A stretch of 64,000 nt of DNA from Thermoplasmata archaeon (GTDB taxonomy: Archaea; Thermoplasmatota; Thermoplasmata; Thermoplasmatales; GCA-001856825). A program made the position numbers and the translations under genes. Each line of letters starts with the position of its first letter. The first letter of the stretch is position 1. Shown here in pieces: positions 9,735 to 19,136 of the stretch. Location of the stretch: the NCBI GenBank assembly GCA_021817415.1, contig JAKAUZ010000080.1:1-64000 (forward strand), in the 5' to 3' direction. The notes beneath the pieces are model-generated. The model did no database searches. It worked only from the letters and a program-made list of their open reading frames with translations, and was not told the DNA's origin.

Positions 9735-10843
9735 TACAAATCTACCATTCTCTGTTGCAACTTTTTCTGAACTTGTGGCAGCGTGGTGTACTCCATTTCC
9801 TCTTCCGGTAGCCTATGTGGTTCAAACGGTCCATTTCTCCTCATGTAATCCGTAATTTTCAGGGCTAGGTCTCTTGTCCTATCAAAGGCTCTTTCACCAA
9901 GAAGATCTGCAGGACCAATCAGTTTACCCTCTGAAAGTTGAAATCCGAGGCCAATAACCCTTGGAGGGCCATCAAATCGTGATGGTACTGCATCCTCAAC
10001 AGATACTGGCATTAATGGGCCGTTGTGGCTTCCTCTCATCCAGCCCGACACCAGGTGTGGATAAGAAAATGCCTCCAGGATTTCTCCCATGGCAGGAAGG
10101 CCAGACTGTCCTCTGACAATACCCACTGGATCGTCTTTGCCTACATATTTGCCTGCGATTTCGTGGAGCTTGTCAGTGCTAATGACAGCTACTGGCTCGT
10201 GGGGCATATTCTTGTTGCTTTCAGAAGGGTAGACCCTCTTTACAATATATCTCCCCTTGGACCCTATCAGTGCCAGGAGATCATATATTTCTCCAGGGGT
10301 CTTTAGGAATACCTTCTTGTGCGCGATAACGTCCCACACCTCGAATTGAAATCCATCGTGCATGTTAGGGTCAATTATCAATCCGGGTGTGTTGAAAGGG
10401 TCTGCAAACATCTTGTAAATTGGAAGATTAAATGCCCCCGGTTCCGTCTTATCCATCATGAAAACTGCTATTGGTTCACTCTTCCTCTCCTCTATCTCCA
10501 TCTCAGCAACCCCAGGACCCATTCCTTTGAGATTCCCTGAGAATGAGTCCTTCAAAAGATCCTGTCCAGCGCCATACAGTTTGTATTTTTTAGCAACTTC
10601 CGTAGCCTTGACAAAAGCTTCCCACGCGAGACCATGTACGTATGAAGAATTCTCCCCCTCCTTGTGAGTCATAATCAGATTCAAATCGTCACCAACGGCA
10701 GTCACGTGATAATCTATTAATTTCCCAGAATTCTTGGCATTATCCAGAATAATTCCTGCCGTAGCCTTCAAATCGGGGTGGACTCTTGAATGGCCTGCCA
10801 ATCCGCCGACGTCAGCTTTAATGACGCTTACAGTAATTTTCAT
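9734..10843 (-). CDS. fbp: Fructose-1,6-bisphosphate aldolase/phosphatase (archaeal bifunctional type)
   Basis: MKITVSVIKADVGGLAGHSRVHPDL...GDDLNLIMTH...GAFNLPIYKMFADPFNTPGLIIDP...YPHLVSGWMRGSHNGPLMPV. Confidence 0.95.
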   Translation of the reverse strand: MKITVSVIKADVGGLAGHSRVHPDLKATAGIILDNAKNSGKLIDYHVTAVGDDLNLIMTHKEGENSSYVHGLAWEAFVKATEVAKKYKLYGAGQDLLKDSFSGNLKGMGPGVAEMEIEERKSEPIAVFMMDKTEPGAFNLPIYKMFADPFNTPGLIIDPNMHDGFQFEVWDVIAHKKVFLKTPGEIYDLLALIGSKGRYIVKRVYPSESNKNMPHEPVAVISTDKLHEIAGKYVGKDDPVGIVRGQSGLPAMGEILEAFSYPHLVSGWMRGSHNGPLMPVSVEDAVPSRFDGPPRVIGLGFQLSEGKLIGPADLLGERAFDRTRDLALKITDYMRRNGPFEPHRLPEEEMEYTTLPQVQKKLQQRMVDL

Positions 10844-11459
10844 AGTGTGTTCACCTTTTCACTGGATATTGGTTTTGCATTACTTAATCTTAATGGTGCA
10901 TTAGCCAGAGACATTGAATTAATCCTAAGAATTAGCTCTATTAAAATATTGCGTTTAACTTATACGGTGATACCGAAAACAGCTATCGCCAGTAAGTCTT
11001 ACTGCAGGAATGCTCACCCAGGTGGATCTTGCGGGTAAACAGTTATGTGCTCCAATCTGGAATGTTTGAATTCATCTGACTTTAGGCTGGTGCAGAAAGT
11101 ATATGTTTGAATGGTCTTATTTACCTTGATGTGCCTTTTCCATTTCCTGGTGCAGATGGCCTAGAGGCAAAGTGATAGCATATACCCTAAAATTTGAGTC
11201 ACCACCTGTCCCTCCTTGAACTTTCAAGGTGGCAAGATTAAAATGGCGACAGCAGGGTTTAAAGGGACTCTCTCAAACACATTTTAGCAGACAAGAAAAA
11301 ACTGATATTAAGACCATCTACCAGAAATTTTCCTCAGCAGATTCCTAGAATTCTTCACTTTATGGCAAGTTGAATATGGCGGACGGGCATCACTAAAATT
11401 ACCCGGAAACAGTTGGAGGGATGATCTGGTACTGGAGATGTAAAGCAGAATGTCAGGGT

Positions 11460-12374
11460 TCAGGGATTAATCGCCTTTTTTATCTTTTTAATTATATTTT
11501 TGATCCCTTGCTCCTCTGTCAGTTCACCACTGACAATTTCTTTGGCTATTTTCTCAATTTCTTCTTCCATGCCCAGTATGATTGCGGTCATTTCCTGTTT
11601 CAATTTTTCCCTTTCGCGTTCAATCTTTTCTTGTATCCCATTTTCTTTGTTTTCCTTTTCCTTTGTTATGGCTGTTCCCAGTTCATCTATTCCCGTTCCA
11701 TTCATTGAGGAAACTTTAAAAAATTTGTGCCTCTTCGCAGTGTCTGGGATACTCAGTATCTCCATCAATTCTTTTTCAGAGATTATGACGTCAGGCTTGT
11801 CTGCCTTGTTCAGGACGATGAAGTCACCTATCTCCATTTGGCCCGCTTTCATGGCCTGTACCTGGTCCCCTGTTCCAGGGGCGAGGACAAGGACGATTTT
11901 GTCCGCAAAATATAGTATGTCTGTTTCATCCTGGCCAGCACCAACGGACTCTACTATTATCATGCTGAAACCGACGAAGGAAAGAAGATTCAAAGTGTCA
12001 CCTATGGCCAGATTGAGTCCCCCTCGGTTTCCCCTCGTAGCCATGCTTCTTACATAGACATCTGTTTCGCTGGACAATCTCAGTCTGTTTCCAAGCAAGG
12101 AGCCTCCACTGAAGGGGCTGGTTGCATCTATCATTATTACTGCTAATTTTTCTTTATTTTCAAAAAAATCAACAAGTCGTGAAATAAGGGAACTCTTGCC
12201 GACTCCAGGAGGGCCGGTGATTCCCACTATGAAGGCCTTTTTTTCGTTCTTCTCAATCAGGGACCTGATTGCTTCAGACTCTCCGTTTCTATTTTCCAAT
12301 ATTGTGATGAGCCTTCCAATGGCACGTCTGTCTCCTTTTTTTGCTGATTTTATTAAGTAATCGATCCCTTGCAT
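11460..12374 (-). CDS. meaB: MeaB/ArgK-family GTPase (methylmalonyl-CoA mutase accessory)
   Basis: GITGPPGVGKSSLISRLVD; DATSPFSGGSLLGNRLRL; VESVGAGQDE; NKAD. Confidence 0.9.
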   Translation of the reverse strand: MQGIDYLIKSAKKGDRRAIGRLITILENRNGESEAIRSLIEKNEKKAFIVGITGPPGVGKSSLISRLVDFFENKEKLAVIMIDATSPFSGGSLLGNRLRLSSETDVYVRSMATRGNRGGLNLAIGDTLNLLSFVGFSMIIVESVGAGQDETDILYFADKIVLVLAPGTGDQVQAMKAGQMEIGDFIVLNKADKPDVIISEKELMEILSIPDTAKRHKFFKVSSMNGTGIDELGTAITKEKENKENGIQEKIEREREKLKQEMTAIILGMEEEIEKIAKEIVSGELTEEQGIKNIIKKIKKAINP

Positions 12375-12400
12375 CGACGGATGATTCTATTATTCATAAT

Positions 12401-12772
12401 CTACTTTTTCAATTTTTCCTGAACCTTCTTGAATGATTTTAAAGGGAGCAGAGCACAGTTCAATCGTCCTGGACTGATCGGGACTGGGAATTCTGAAACG
12501 TACTTGTCTGGATCTGTCCCGACCACCTCTTCGACTGTTTTCCCTCTAGCAGATTCACAGAATAGATCGCTTGAGACCATTGAGATTATGCATCCATTCC
12601 CCTCAAAACCTATGTCCTTGACTTTACCATCCTCTATTTCGATGTAGAAATGGATATGGTCACCGCAAGTGGTGGAGGATTCTTCCAGGGAGATATTGTA
12701 TTTTCCTGGCTTCCCATAAAACCTTGGATTCTGGTAACGCTCCATTACTTCGTCATTGTACACCGATATCAC
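12401..12772 (-). CDS. sufU: SufU/NifU-like Fe-S scaffold
   Basis: YQNPRFYGKPG...TTCGDHIHFY...GFEGNGCIISMVSSDL...RLNCALLPL (three conserved Cys). Confidence 0.88.
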   Translation of the reverse strand: MISVYNDEVMERYQNPRFYGKPGKYNISLEESSTTCGDHIHFYIEIEDGKVKDIGFEGNGCIISMVSSDLFCESARGKTVEEVVGTDPDKYVSEFPVPISPGRLNCALLPLKSFKKVQEKLKK

Positions 12773-14009
12773 CCAATTTTGATGCTAAAATTTCTGCATC
12801 CTCGAAGTCGTTGTAAACATAAAAAGAGGCCCTTGCCGTGCCAGTCACTTTCAATGTCCTCATCAATGGTTGGGCGCAGTGGTGCCCTGACCTTACGTAC
12901 ACGTTTGAATCGTCAAGGAATGAGGCGATATCATGAGAGTGGATGAAGTCGTCGAGTCTTATGCCCTCATTCTTGGCTTTTCTTAGCAGCTGGGAATTCT
13001 TGACGTTGAATGCCACTACCCCCCCTCTTTTCTCCGCTTCATTAGGTCCATAAACAGTGATGTTTTTGTTGTCAGCAAATTTCAGCATCAGGTACTTTGT
13101 AAGCTGCTTCTCATGAGTCCTGACATTATCCATTCCCAGGTCCTGTAGATAATCTATTGCCGCAGAAAGTCCCACTGCACCCTCCACATTCGGCGTTCCT
13201 GCCTCAAACTTGATTGGGCTGTCTTCAAATGAGACCTTGTGGAAATCTACGTCTTTGATCATCTCCCCTCCTCTCAAGAACGGTTGGAGATTTTCAAGGT
13301 TTTCTCTCTTGCCGTACAGGACACCAATACCGAGAGGTCCAAGCATCTTGTGCCCCGAGAACGCTACGTAGTCAAAATTCTCGTTAACCCTGAAGGGCAT
13401 GTGCGGAACTGACTGCGCTGCATCAACAATGAATATAGAGCCATTCTCTTTTGCCAGACTGGAAAGCTCATCGATTGGATTAATCGTCCCAAGTACATTG
13501 GATTGATGAACTATGGAAACTATCCTAGTCTCCTTTTTCAGTTTCTTCTTGAAATCTTCAATGTCCAGGTAACCATTTGAATCAATTTTGGCATAATCGA
13601 GGAGAATCCCCTTCTCCTCAAGTCTCATCCATGGCAGAATATTGCTGTGGTGTTCCATTTCGCTTATCAATATTCTGTCCCCCTTCTTCATTGAACTTTC
13701 AAGCGTGTATGAGAGTAGATTCAGACTTTCAGTCGTATTACGTGTGAATACGATTTCCTCCTGTTTCGCCCCTATGAAATCTCCTACGTTTTTCCTTGCA
13801 TTTTCGTATAGGTCCGTGGCCTCCGCTGCAAGCTTGTAGACAGAGCGATGGACGTTTGCGTTGTAATTCTCATAATAATCAACTATTGCGTCTATCACTT
13901 TCCTCGGTTTCTGCGTTGTAGCGGTTGAATCCAGGTAGACTATCCTTTTTCCATTCACTTCTCTGTTCAAAATGGGAAAATCTTCCCTGATGGTTCGAAC
14001 ATCATACAT
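12753..14009 (-). CDS. sufS: Cysteine desulfurase SufS
   Basis: VYLDSTATTQKPRKVIDAI; SEMEHHSNILPW; DAAQSVPHM; FSGHKMLGPLGIGVLYG; RSGHHCAQPLM. Confidence 0.95.
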   Translation of the reverse strand: MYDVRTIREDFPILNREVNGKRIVYLDSTATTQKPRKVIDAIVDYYENYNANVHRSVYKLAAEATDLYENARKNVGDFIGAKQEEIVFTRNTTESLNLLSYTLESSMKKGDRILISEMEHHSNILPWMRLEEKGILLDYAKIDSNGYLDIEDFKKKLKKETRIVSIVHQSNVLGTINPIDELSSLAKENGSIFIVDAAQSVPHMPFRVNENFDYVAFSGHKMLGPLGIGVLYGKRENLENLQPFLRGGEMIKDVDFHKVSFEDSPIKFEAGTPNVEGAVGLSAAIDYLQDLGMDNVRTHEKQLTKYLMLKFADNKNITVYGPNEAEKRGGVVAFNVKNSQLLRKAKNEGIRLDDFIHSHDIASFLDDSNVYVRSGHHCAQPLMRTLKVTGTARASFYVYNDFEDAEILASKLGDIGVQ

Positions 14010-15159
14010 TCCCTACCACGTCTTTCACAATGTCGAGATACCTATTAGATATATCTTCAGGGAGGGGTCCTATTATGGGACTTATGAATCCCTCGATCAC
14101 TAGTTCTTTTGCCCTCTTCAGGTCCATCCCTCTGCTCATCAGATACATTAACTCCTCCTCCGAAATATTAGACACCGTTTCACCGTGCTTGGCCCTGACT
14201 TCCCCATTGTAGATTTCCAGGACAGGGAGTGCATTCCCCTTCGCCTCCTTGGAAAGCAGCAACAGGTTCGCCATCAGGAATGATTCAGTTGAGAGTGCCT
14301 TCTCATTGATGTTGATGTACCCCCTGAATATTATTGAAGATTTCCCACCAAGTATTCCCTTGAATGAAGTGTCATTCTTGCCGTGGGGTGCGAGATGGAG
14401 TGTGTAAACCTCCAGGTCATGGTGTTCATCTTTTTTTCCAAGTGATGCGCCATAATAATTAGACTCAGCATATTCACCCTCCTGTATTATTCTGAACCTT
14501 GTGACATTCTTCCTGCCAGGGATGCTCAGATGATATATTCTGAGTCTTGAATATCTGGACATTACTATGGTTCTCTCAACGTAGTCCAGGGGGGAACTGC
14601 TCGCATCATCAAGGAAATAATAATCCAGGGCAGAATTCTCCCCCAACCTGATAACCGTTCCCTGGGAAATGGAGGAATTGCCAGTTATTATCAGGTTCTC
14701 AAGAATCTTGGAGGAGGAGTTCTTTCCGACTCTGTAAAGATTTCTTGCATTGAAATCTGTGTCTGCAGTGTTCAGTATGTTTATTACACTTTCACTTTCA
14801 TAATTTTCCGGTATCTCTACAAAGGAGCCATCCTGGAAATATCCCTGGTTTATTGCGCTCATCTTGTCGTAAGGTTGGGTGAACAGTTCCTCCTCTTTCA
14901 TCCAGCCGTTCTTCAGTGCTTCGTCTATGGATGCAAACCTGATCTTACCCCTTGATAGATATCTGCATGGTGAGCCGTTATGGGTAGTAATATTGAGCTG
15001 CATTCCTGCGCAGCCTGTTTTGGTTGTTCTGAGCAAGGGAAGAATTTCGTCCTCCTTGATCGAAGTGTAATATCGCATTGATGGAGAGTCGGGTTCCCCC
15101 TGCAGCGAAAGTTTCTCCGACAGTTTCCTATTTTCCTGGGCAATTGACTGAATGCTCAT
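14002..15159 (-). CDS. sufD: SufD-like Fe-S assembly protein
   Basis: SufBD C-terminal fold sequence KSSIIFRGYININEKALSTESFLMANLLLLSKEAKGNALPVLEIYNGEVRAKHGETVSNISEEELMYLMSRG. Confidence 0.9.
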   Translation of the reverse strand: MSIQSIAQENRKLSEKLSLQGEPDSPSMRYYTSIKEDEILPLLRTTKTGCAGMQLNITTHNGSPCRYLSRGKIRFASIDEALKNGWMKEEELFTQPYDKMSAINQGYFQDGSFVEIPENYESESVINILNTADTDFNARNLYRVGKNSSSKILENLIITGNSSISQGTVIRLGENSALDYYFLDDASSSPLDYVERTIVMSRYSRLRIYHLSIPGRKNVTRFRIIQEGEYAESNYYGASLGKKDEHHDLEVYTLHLAPHGKNDTSFKGILGGKSSIIFRGYININEKALSTESFLMANLLLLSKEAKGNALPVLEIYNGEVRAKHGETVSNISEEELMYLMSRGMDLKRAKELVIEGFISPIIGPLPEDISNRYLDIVKDVVGNV

Positions 15160-17645
15160 CCAACGGCACCCATCTTGCTCATTTCAAGCCTTATTAGCTT
15201 GTTGAATTCTATTGAATATTCCAGTGGTATTTCCTTCAGGACGTCATCGAGGAAGCCCAGTACTATAAGTGATCTCGAGTCCTCCTCCCTTATGCCTCTG
15301 CTCATGAGGTAGTTCACCTGCTCCTCTGAAATTTTTCCTATCGAAGCTTCGTGGGAGAACGTCGCACTTTCCTCAAGTATCTCGTTATGGGGATAAGTGT
15401 TGCTCTTTGAGATGTCGTCCAGTATGAGGGCATCACACTGAACAGAAGCTTTTGAATTGTAGGCACCCTTGTTTATTCTAAGCAATCCTCTGTAGACAGA
15501 CATGCCGCCCTGCCCGGAAATGCTCTTTGCCACTACCTTTGAGGTGGTGTTGGGAGCTGCGTGGATTACTTTAGCCCCATTGTCCTTCCAAACATCCCCC
15601 GTTGCCAGTGCCACATTAAGATTGGAGGTGCTTGCATATTCTCCCCTCAATATTGAAGATGGATATGTCATGGTTATCTTGGATCCTAGGCTGCCTTGCA
15701 CCCATTCCATCTTTCCGTTTTCCTCCACCCAGGCGCGCTTGGTCGGACCGTTTATGATGTTGTTTGACCAGTTCTGGACTGAGGTGTATCTCATCTTCGC
15801 ATTTTTCTTGGTGTAGACTTCTACTATTGCAGCATGAAGCGCATACTTGCTATATGTAGGAGCCGTACAGTTGTGTACTGCGAACCCCTTCACAAGATAT
15901 GAATTCTCCCTGTTCACCTCGAGATTGTAAACTTTCTCCTTGAATTTCTCCCTGACAATCTTCCTTATGGGGACGTAGAAGTAGTTGCCTGACTTCCGCA
16001 CCTGCGAAAATTTCTTATTTTCTGTATACTGTATTATGAACTGATCTGGTCTTTTCCCTGTCTTTTCCCCCATTGCCTCCTTTCTACCATTCCCTACTGA
16101 CAGATTTGCAAATATACCGTTCCTCGCAATAATCTCCTGGAGCTGGAAGGCAAGCATTCTGCTTGCTGTCGAAGCTCTTATCTTGACAGATTTGAAATGT
16201 TTCTTCAAGTGCTCGCTGCCATTTCCTTTCAGGAAACCTTCCAGCAGCATATTCTGTTTCTCAGGAGGAAGATCCATTATGACCTTGGACAGCTTTTTCT
16301 CCGTCTCCTCTTTCCCCACATTGGTCAGGCAGAGTTCTGCAAGTTTCTTTGAGGATGTCGTGACCGTATGATTCCCGCCTGTATTCTTTGTAACCCTGGC
16401 CCGTTCCCCAAGTTTCATAAGGAGATCGTGGAGTTCCCTGGCAAGTTCACTATCCTTCCTTGAATTGCCAAACCTGAATGAAAGCACAGTACCACCAGTC
16501 GCCTCATTGCAACTGGCCGAACCTACTGCAGCGTATAGACCAACCAATTTTAGGACCTCGGGAGTCATTTCTGCCCGGTCCCTGGAAACAGTTGGCGCAA
16601 CATAGACGATGAAATCACCCTCCCTGAGCTCCTCTGCCCTGACGTAATCTGGCTTTGCTGAGAGCAATTTTCGTGTTGATACCTCTGGCTTCCATCCCTT
16701 GCGAATCTTTCTTGGAGTGGAAACCGCTGACCTTCTGATCGCAAGCACTGGATGTTCGACCGTGAGCCTGAAAGCGTTTCCCTTCGACAGCGGAATGAAA
16801 GTAAGCATTGTGCCATCATATGGCCTCACGAACGTCCTGGTCACCTCGGAACTTTCTCCAGAATGTGTCATGACTTTCTCAGAAACGCCTACGGTGCTTA
16901 TCGGAACTAAAGCGTCGCCTTTGCTGACAAGTTCCTCTGCAGGCAAACATCCTTCGATGTAATGCACTGACGCACCTGGTTCTACGACTATCAGTGTTCG
17001 TTCAAACTGCCCTTCATTCTCACCATTCATCCTGAAGTACGCCTGCACTGGTAAATCCACGCTCACCCCTCTAGGTACGTAAAGGAAGGATCCACCTGAC
17101 CATACAGCACTGTTCAGTGCCGCAAACTTGTTATCAGTAGGAGGCACAATCTTACCAAAGTGCTCCCTTATAATATCAGGATATCTCTGCAGGGCTGAGT
17201 CCATATCCATGAATACGACTCCCTTGTCGGCCCATTGTTTTTTTATCCTGGAATAGACGCCCTCCGATTCCAGCTGAGCAACCGATCCTGCAAGATATTT
17301 CTTCTCCATTTCAGGGACCCCAAGTCTGTCAAAAGTATCCTTTATTTCTGTTGGGACATCGTCCCAGTTATTGGCCCTTCTGTCCTCAGGTTTTATGTAA
17401 TAGGTTATTTCTCCAAAATCAAGTCCTGAAAGGTCTGGCCCCCAGGTCGGGACCGGCTTAGAATTGAATATTTCCAGTGATTTAAGTCTGAAGTTCTTCA
17501 TCCATTCTGGCTCCTTCTTGATCTGCGATATCTCCTCTACAATATCCCTGCTCAACCCCTTCCCTGTCTGGTATGCAGGTTTTAATTTCGTGACAAAATC
17601 ATATTTCTCTGCATTCACGTCTTCTATTTCATTCAATTTTTGCAT
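15156..17645 (-). CDS. sufB: Fe-S assembly protein SufB precursor containing an intein
   Basis: 829 aa; exteins are canonical SufB (GLDFGEITYYIKPEDR...SVHYIEG | CTAPTYSKYALHAAIVEV...SHEASIGKISEEQVNYLMSRG) interrupted in frame by 360 aa. Confidence 0.96.
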   Translation of the reverse strand: MQKLNEIEDVNAEKYDFVTKLKPAYQTGKGLSRDIVEEISQIKKEPEWMKNFRLKSLEIFNSKPVPTWGPDLSGLDFGEITYYIKPEDRRANNWDDVPTEIKDTFDRLGVPEMEKKYLAGSVAQLESEGVYSRIKKQWADKGVVFMDMDSALQRYPDIIREHFGKIVPPTDNKFAALNSAVWSGGSFLYVPRGVSVDLPVQAYFRMNGENEGQFERTLIVVEPGASVHYIEGCLPAEELVSKGDALVPISTVGVSEKVMTHSGESSEVTRTFVRPYDGTMLTFIPLSKGNAFRLTVEHPVLAIRRSAVSTPRKIRKGWKPEVSTRKLLSAKPDYVRAEELREGDFIVYVAPTVSRDRAEMTPEVLKLVGLYAAVGSASCNEATGGTVLSFRFGNSRKDSELARELHDLLMKLGERARVTKNTGGNHTVTTSSKKLAELCLTNVGKEETEKKLSKVIMDLPPEKQNMLLEGFLKGNGSEHLKKHFKSVKIRASTASRMLAFQLQEIIARNGIFANLSVGNGRKEAMGEKTGKRPDQFIIQYTENKKFSQVRKSGNYFYVPIRKIVREKFKEKVYNLEVNRENSYLVKGFAVHNCTAPTYSKYALHAAIVEVYTKKNAKMRYTSVQNWSNNIINGPTKRAWVEENGKMEWVQGSLGSKITMTYPSSILRGEYASTSNLNVALATGDVWKDNGAKVIHAAPNTTSKVVAKSISGQGGMSVYRGLLRINKGAYNSKASVQCDALILDDISKSNTYPHNEILEESATFSHEASIGKISEEQVNYLMSRGIREEDSRSLIVLGFLDDVLKEIPLEYSIEFNKLIRLEMSKMGAVG
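15870..16949 (-). other. Intein (360 aa) in SufB with degenerate LAGLIDADG-type endonuclease domain
   Basis: Starts CLPAEELVSKGDALVPI (block A Cys1), TVEHPVLAIR (block B TxxH), ends VYNLEVNRENSYLVKGFAVHN followed by Cys+1 (blocks F/G); frame verified: Cys1 is codon 233. Confidence 0.95.
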
Positions 17646-18399
17646 TTAGCTCACCTTTGTAATATTCATATCCTCTCTCTTCTATGACCCTGGCTAGATC
17701 ACCTGCTCCGCTTTCAGCTATCCTTCCCTCTATGAGCACGTGAACAAAATCTGGCTTAACGTAGTCCAGAATTCTCTGATAGTGCGTAATTATTATTATT
17801 CCGGCCCCTCCGACTTTGGCCCTCTCTATTGCTTTTGAAACCGTCCGCAGCGCATCAACGTCAAGTCCCGAGTCGATCTCATCGAGAATTATGAACTTCG
17901 GTTTCAGAATAAGCATCTGTAAGGCCTCCATCCTTTTCTTTTCTCCACCAGAGAGCCCATCATTCAACCCTCTGTCGAGGAAAGAATTGTCCAGTCCGAA
18001 GAAATTCAGTAGTTCCTTCACTTCCTCAACGAACTTCTTATATTCCAGTCGTTCGTTTGGATGAAGGGATGAATATGCAGTTCTTAGGTAATTAATAAAC
18101 CTCAGGCCCTGGACCTGCACAGGTTCCTGGAAGGCCATAAATATCCCCTCCCTTGCCCTGTCGTGTATCTGCATTTCCGTCAGGTCTTTACCATTGAGAG
18201 CTATTCGACCGCCTTTTATCTTGTATTTTGGATTCCCCATTACTGAATGTGCAAGAGTGCTCTTCCCGGTACCGTTAGGCCCCATAAGAGCATGGATTTC
18301 CCCGGATCTGACCTGAAGCGAAACGTCCTTAAGAATCTCCCTGCTTCCTATTTCTACGTTGAGATTTTTGATTTCCAGAATGTTTTGTGCCATTGGCAT
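17629..18399 (-). CDS. sufC: Fe-S assembly ATPase SufC
   Basis: MGPNGTGKSTLAHSVMG; LSGGEKKRMEALQML; IILDEIDSGLDVDALR. Confidence 0.96.
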   Translation of the reverse strand: MPMAQNILEIKNLNVEIGSREILKDVSLQVRSGEIHALMGPNGTGKSTLAHSVMGNPKYKIKGGRIALNGKDLTEMQIHDRAREGIFMAFQEPVQVQGLRFINYLRTAYSSLHPNERLEYKKFVEEVKELLNFFGLDNSFLDRGLNDGLSGGEKKRMEALQMLILKPKFIILDEIDSGLDVDALRTVSKAIERAKVGGAGIIIITHYQRILDYVKPDFVHVLIEGRIAESGAGDLARVIEERGYEYYKGELNAKIE

Positions 18400-18426
18400 C
18401 TAATGGAAGTGTCATATTTAAACATT

Positions 18427-18441
18427 TTTTACTGTGTAAAA
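18427..18441. promoter_or_regulatory. Perfect inverted repeat TTTTAC-TGT-GTAAAA in the sufC/sufR divergent promoter; candidate SufR operator
   Basis: Lies between the sufC start (18399) and sufR ATG (18480), directly upstream of the sufR TATA-like AAAATATAAATA. Confidence 0.5.
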
Positions 18442-18479
18442 TAATAAAATATAAATACGTACCTTCAATCCTTAATAGA

Positions 18480-19097
18480 ATGGAAGAACTGTTCAGCCTG
18501 GGGGAAAGCAAGAGACACATACTTGAGTCGTTAATGGGGGTACCTGGCACAGTACATGACCTGGCTGATGCTTTGAACATCAGAGAGAACGCAATAAGGG
18601 AACACATGGAAATGCTTGAGGCAATGGGGCTCATTGAATCAAAATTCGTAAAGGTGAAGGTGGGGAGACCCAAGAAGATATACAGCATATCGGAAAAAGG
18701 AATGGAACTTTTCCCTAAGAAGTACGATCTTCTTCTTAAGATTCTACTGGATGAATTAACACGTGAGAACGGTGCAATATGGGTGAGGGATTTCCTGAGA
18801 AGGGCGGGAGAAAGGATAGCTAAAGATGGAGGAGACAGGAAGAATGATCTAAACGATCTGCTGGCATTCTACAATGCGCTTGGCTGCATGGCTACGGCAA
18901 TTGAGAAAGACGGAAACATTGTCATAAAAAGGAACAACTGCATTTATTATAACCTCGCCATGCAGACCGACAACATCCTTTGCGGGACCTTCGAGGATTC
19001 TCTTGTGGAAACGATGCTTCCATCTTACAGAGTAATCAAGAAAGATACGGTATCGAAGGGCAAGTTCGGCTGTGAGATAACCCTGGCAAAGAACTAG
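18480..19097 (+). CDS. sufR: SufR-like winged-helix transcriptional regulator with C-terminal Cys motif
   Basis: N-term wHTH (VHDLADALNIRENAIREHMEMLEAMGLIE..GRPKKIYSISEKG); C-term NNCIYYNLAMQTDNILCGTF...GKFGCEITL; divergent from sufC; ATG at 18480 is M32 of the track ORF. Confidence 0.8.
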   Translation: MEELFSLGESKRHILESLMGVPGTVHDLADALNIRENAIREHMEMLEAMGLIESKFVKVKVGRPKKIYSISEKGMELFPKKYDLLLKILLDELTRENGAIWVRDFLRRAGERIAKDGGDRKNDLNDLLAFYNALGCMATAIEKDGNIVIKRNNCIYYNLAMQTDNILCGTFEDSLVETMLPSYRVIKKDTVSKGKFGCEITLAKN

Positions 19098-19136
19098 ATA
19101 ATAAACCTTAATTTCCATTTTATTATCAGGTGAGGA

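Noticed and set aside
11131-11180. tRNA-like string gcagatggcctagaggcaaagtgata
   Set aside because: No acceptor stem and no GTTCRANNC T-loop within tRNA distance
16565-16819. 84-aa minus-strand ORF inside the intein
   Set aside because: Alternate frame of the sufB/intein coding sequence with no support
15870-16949. Apparent 1080-nt insertion in sufB as a mobile element or frameshift
   Set aside because: In frame, with intein splice-junction motifs and intact flanking SufB, so an intein explains it
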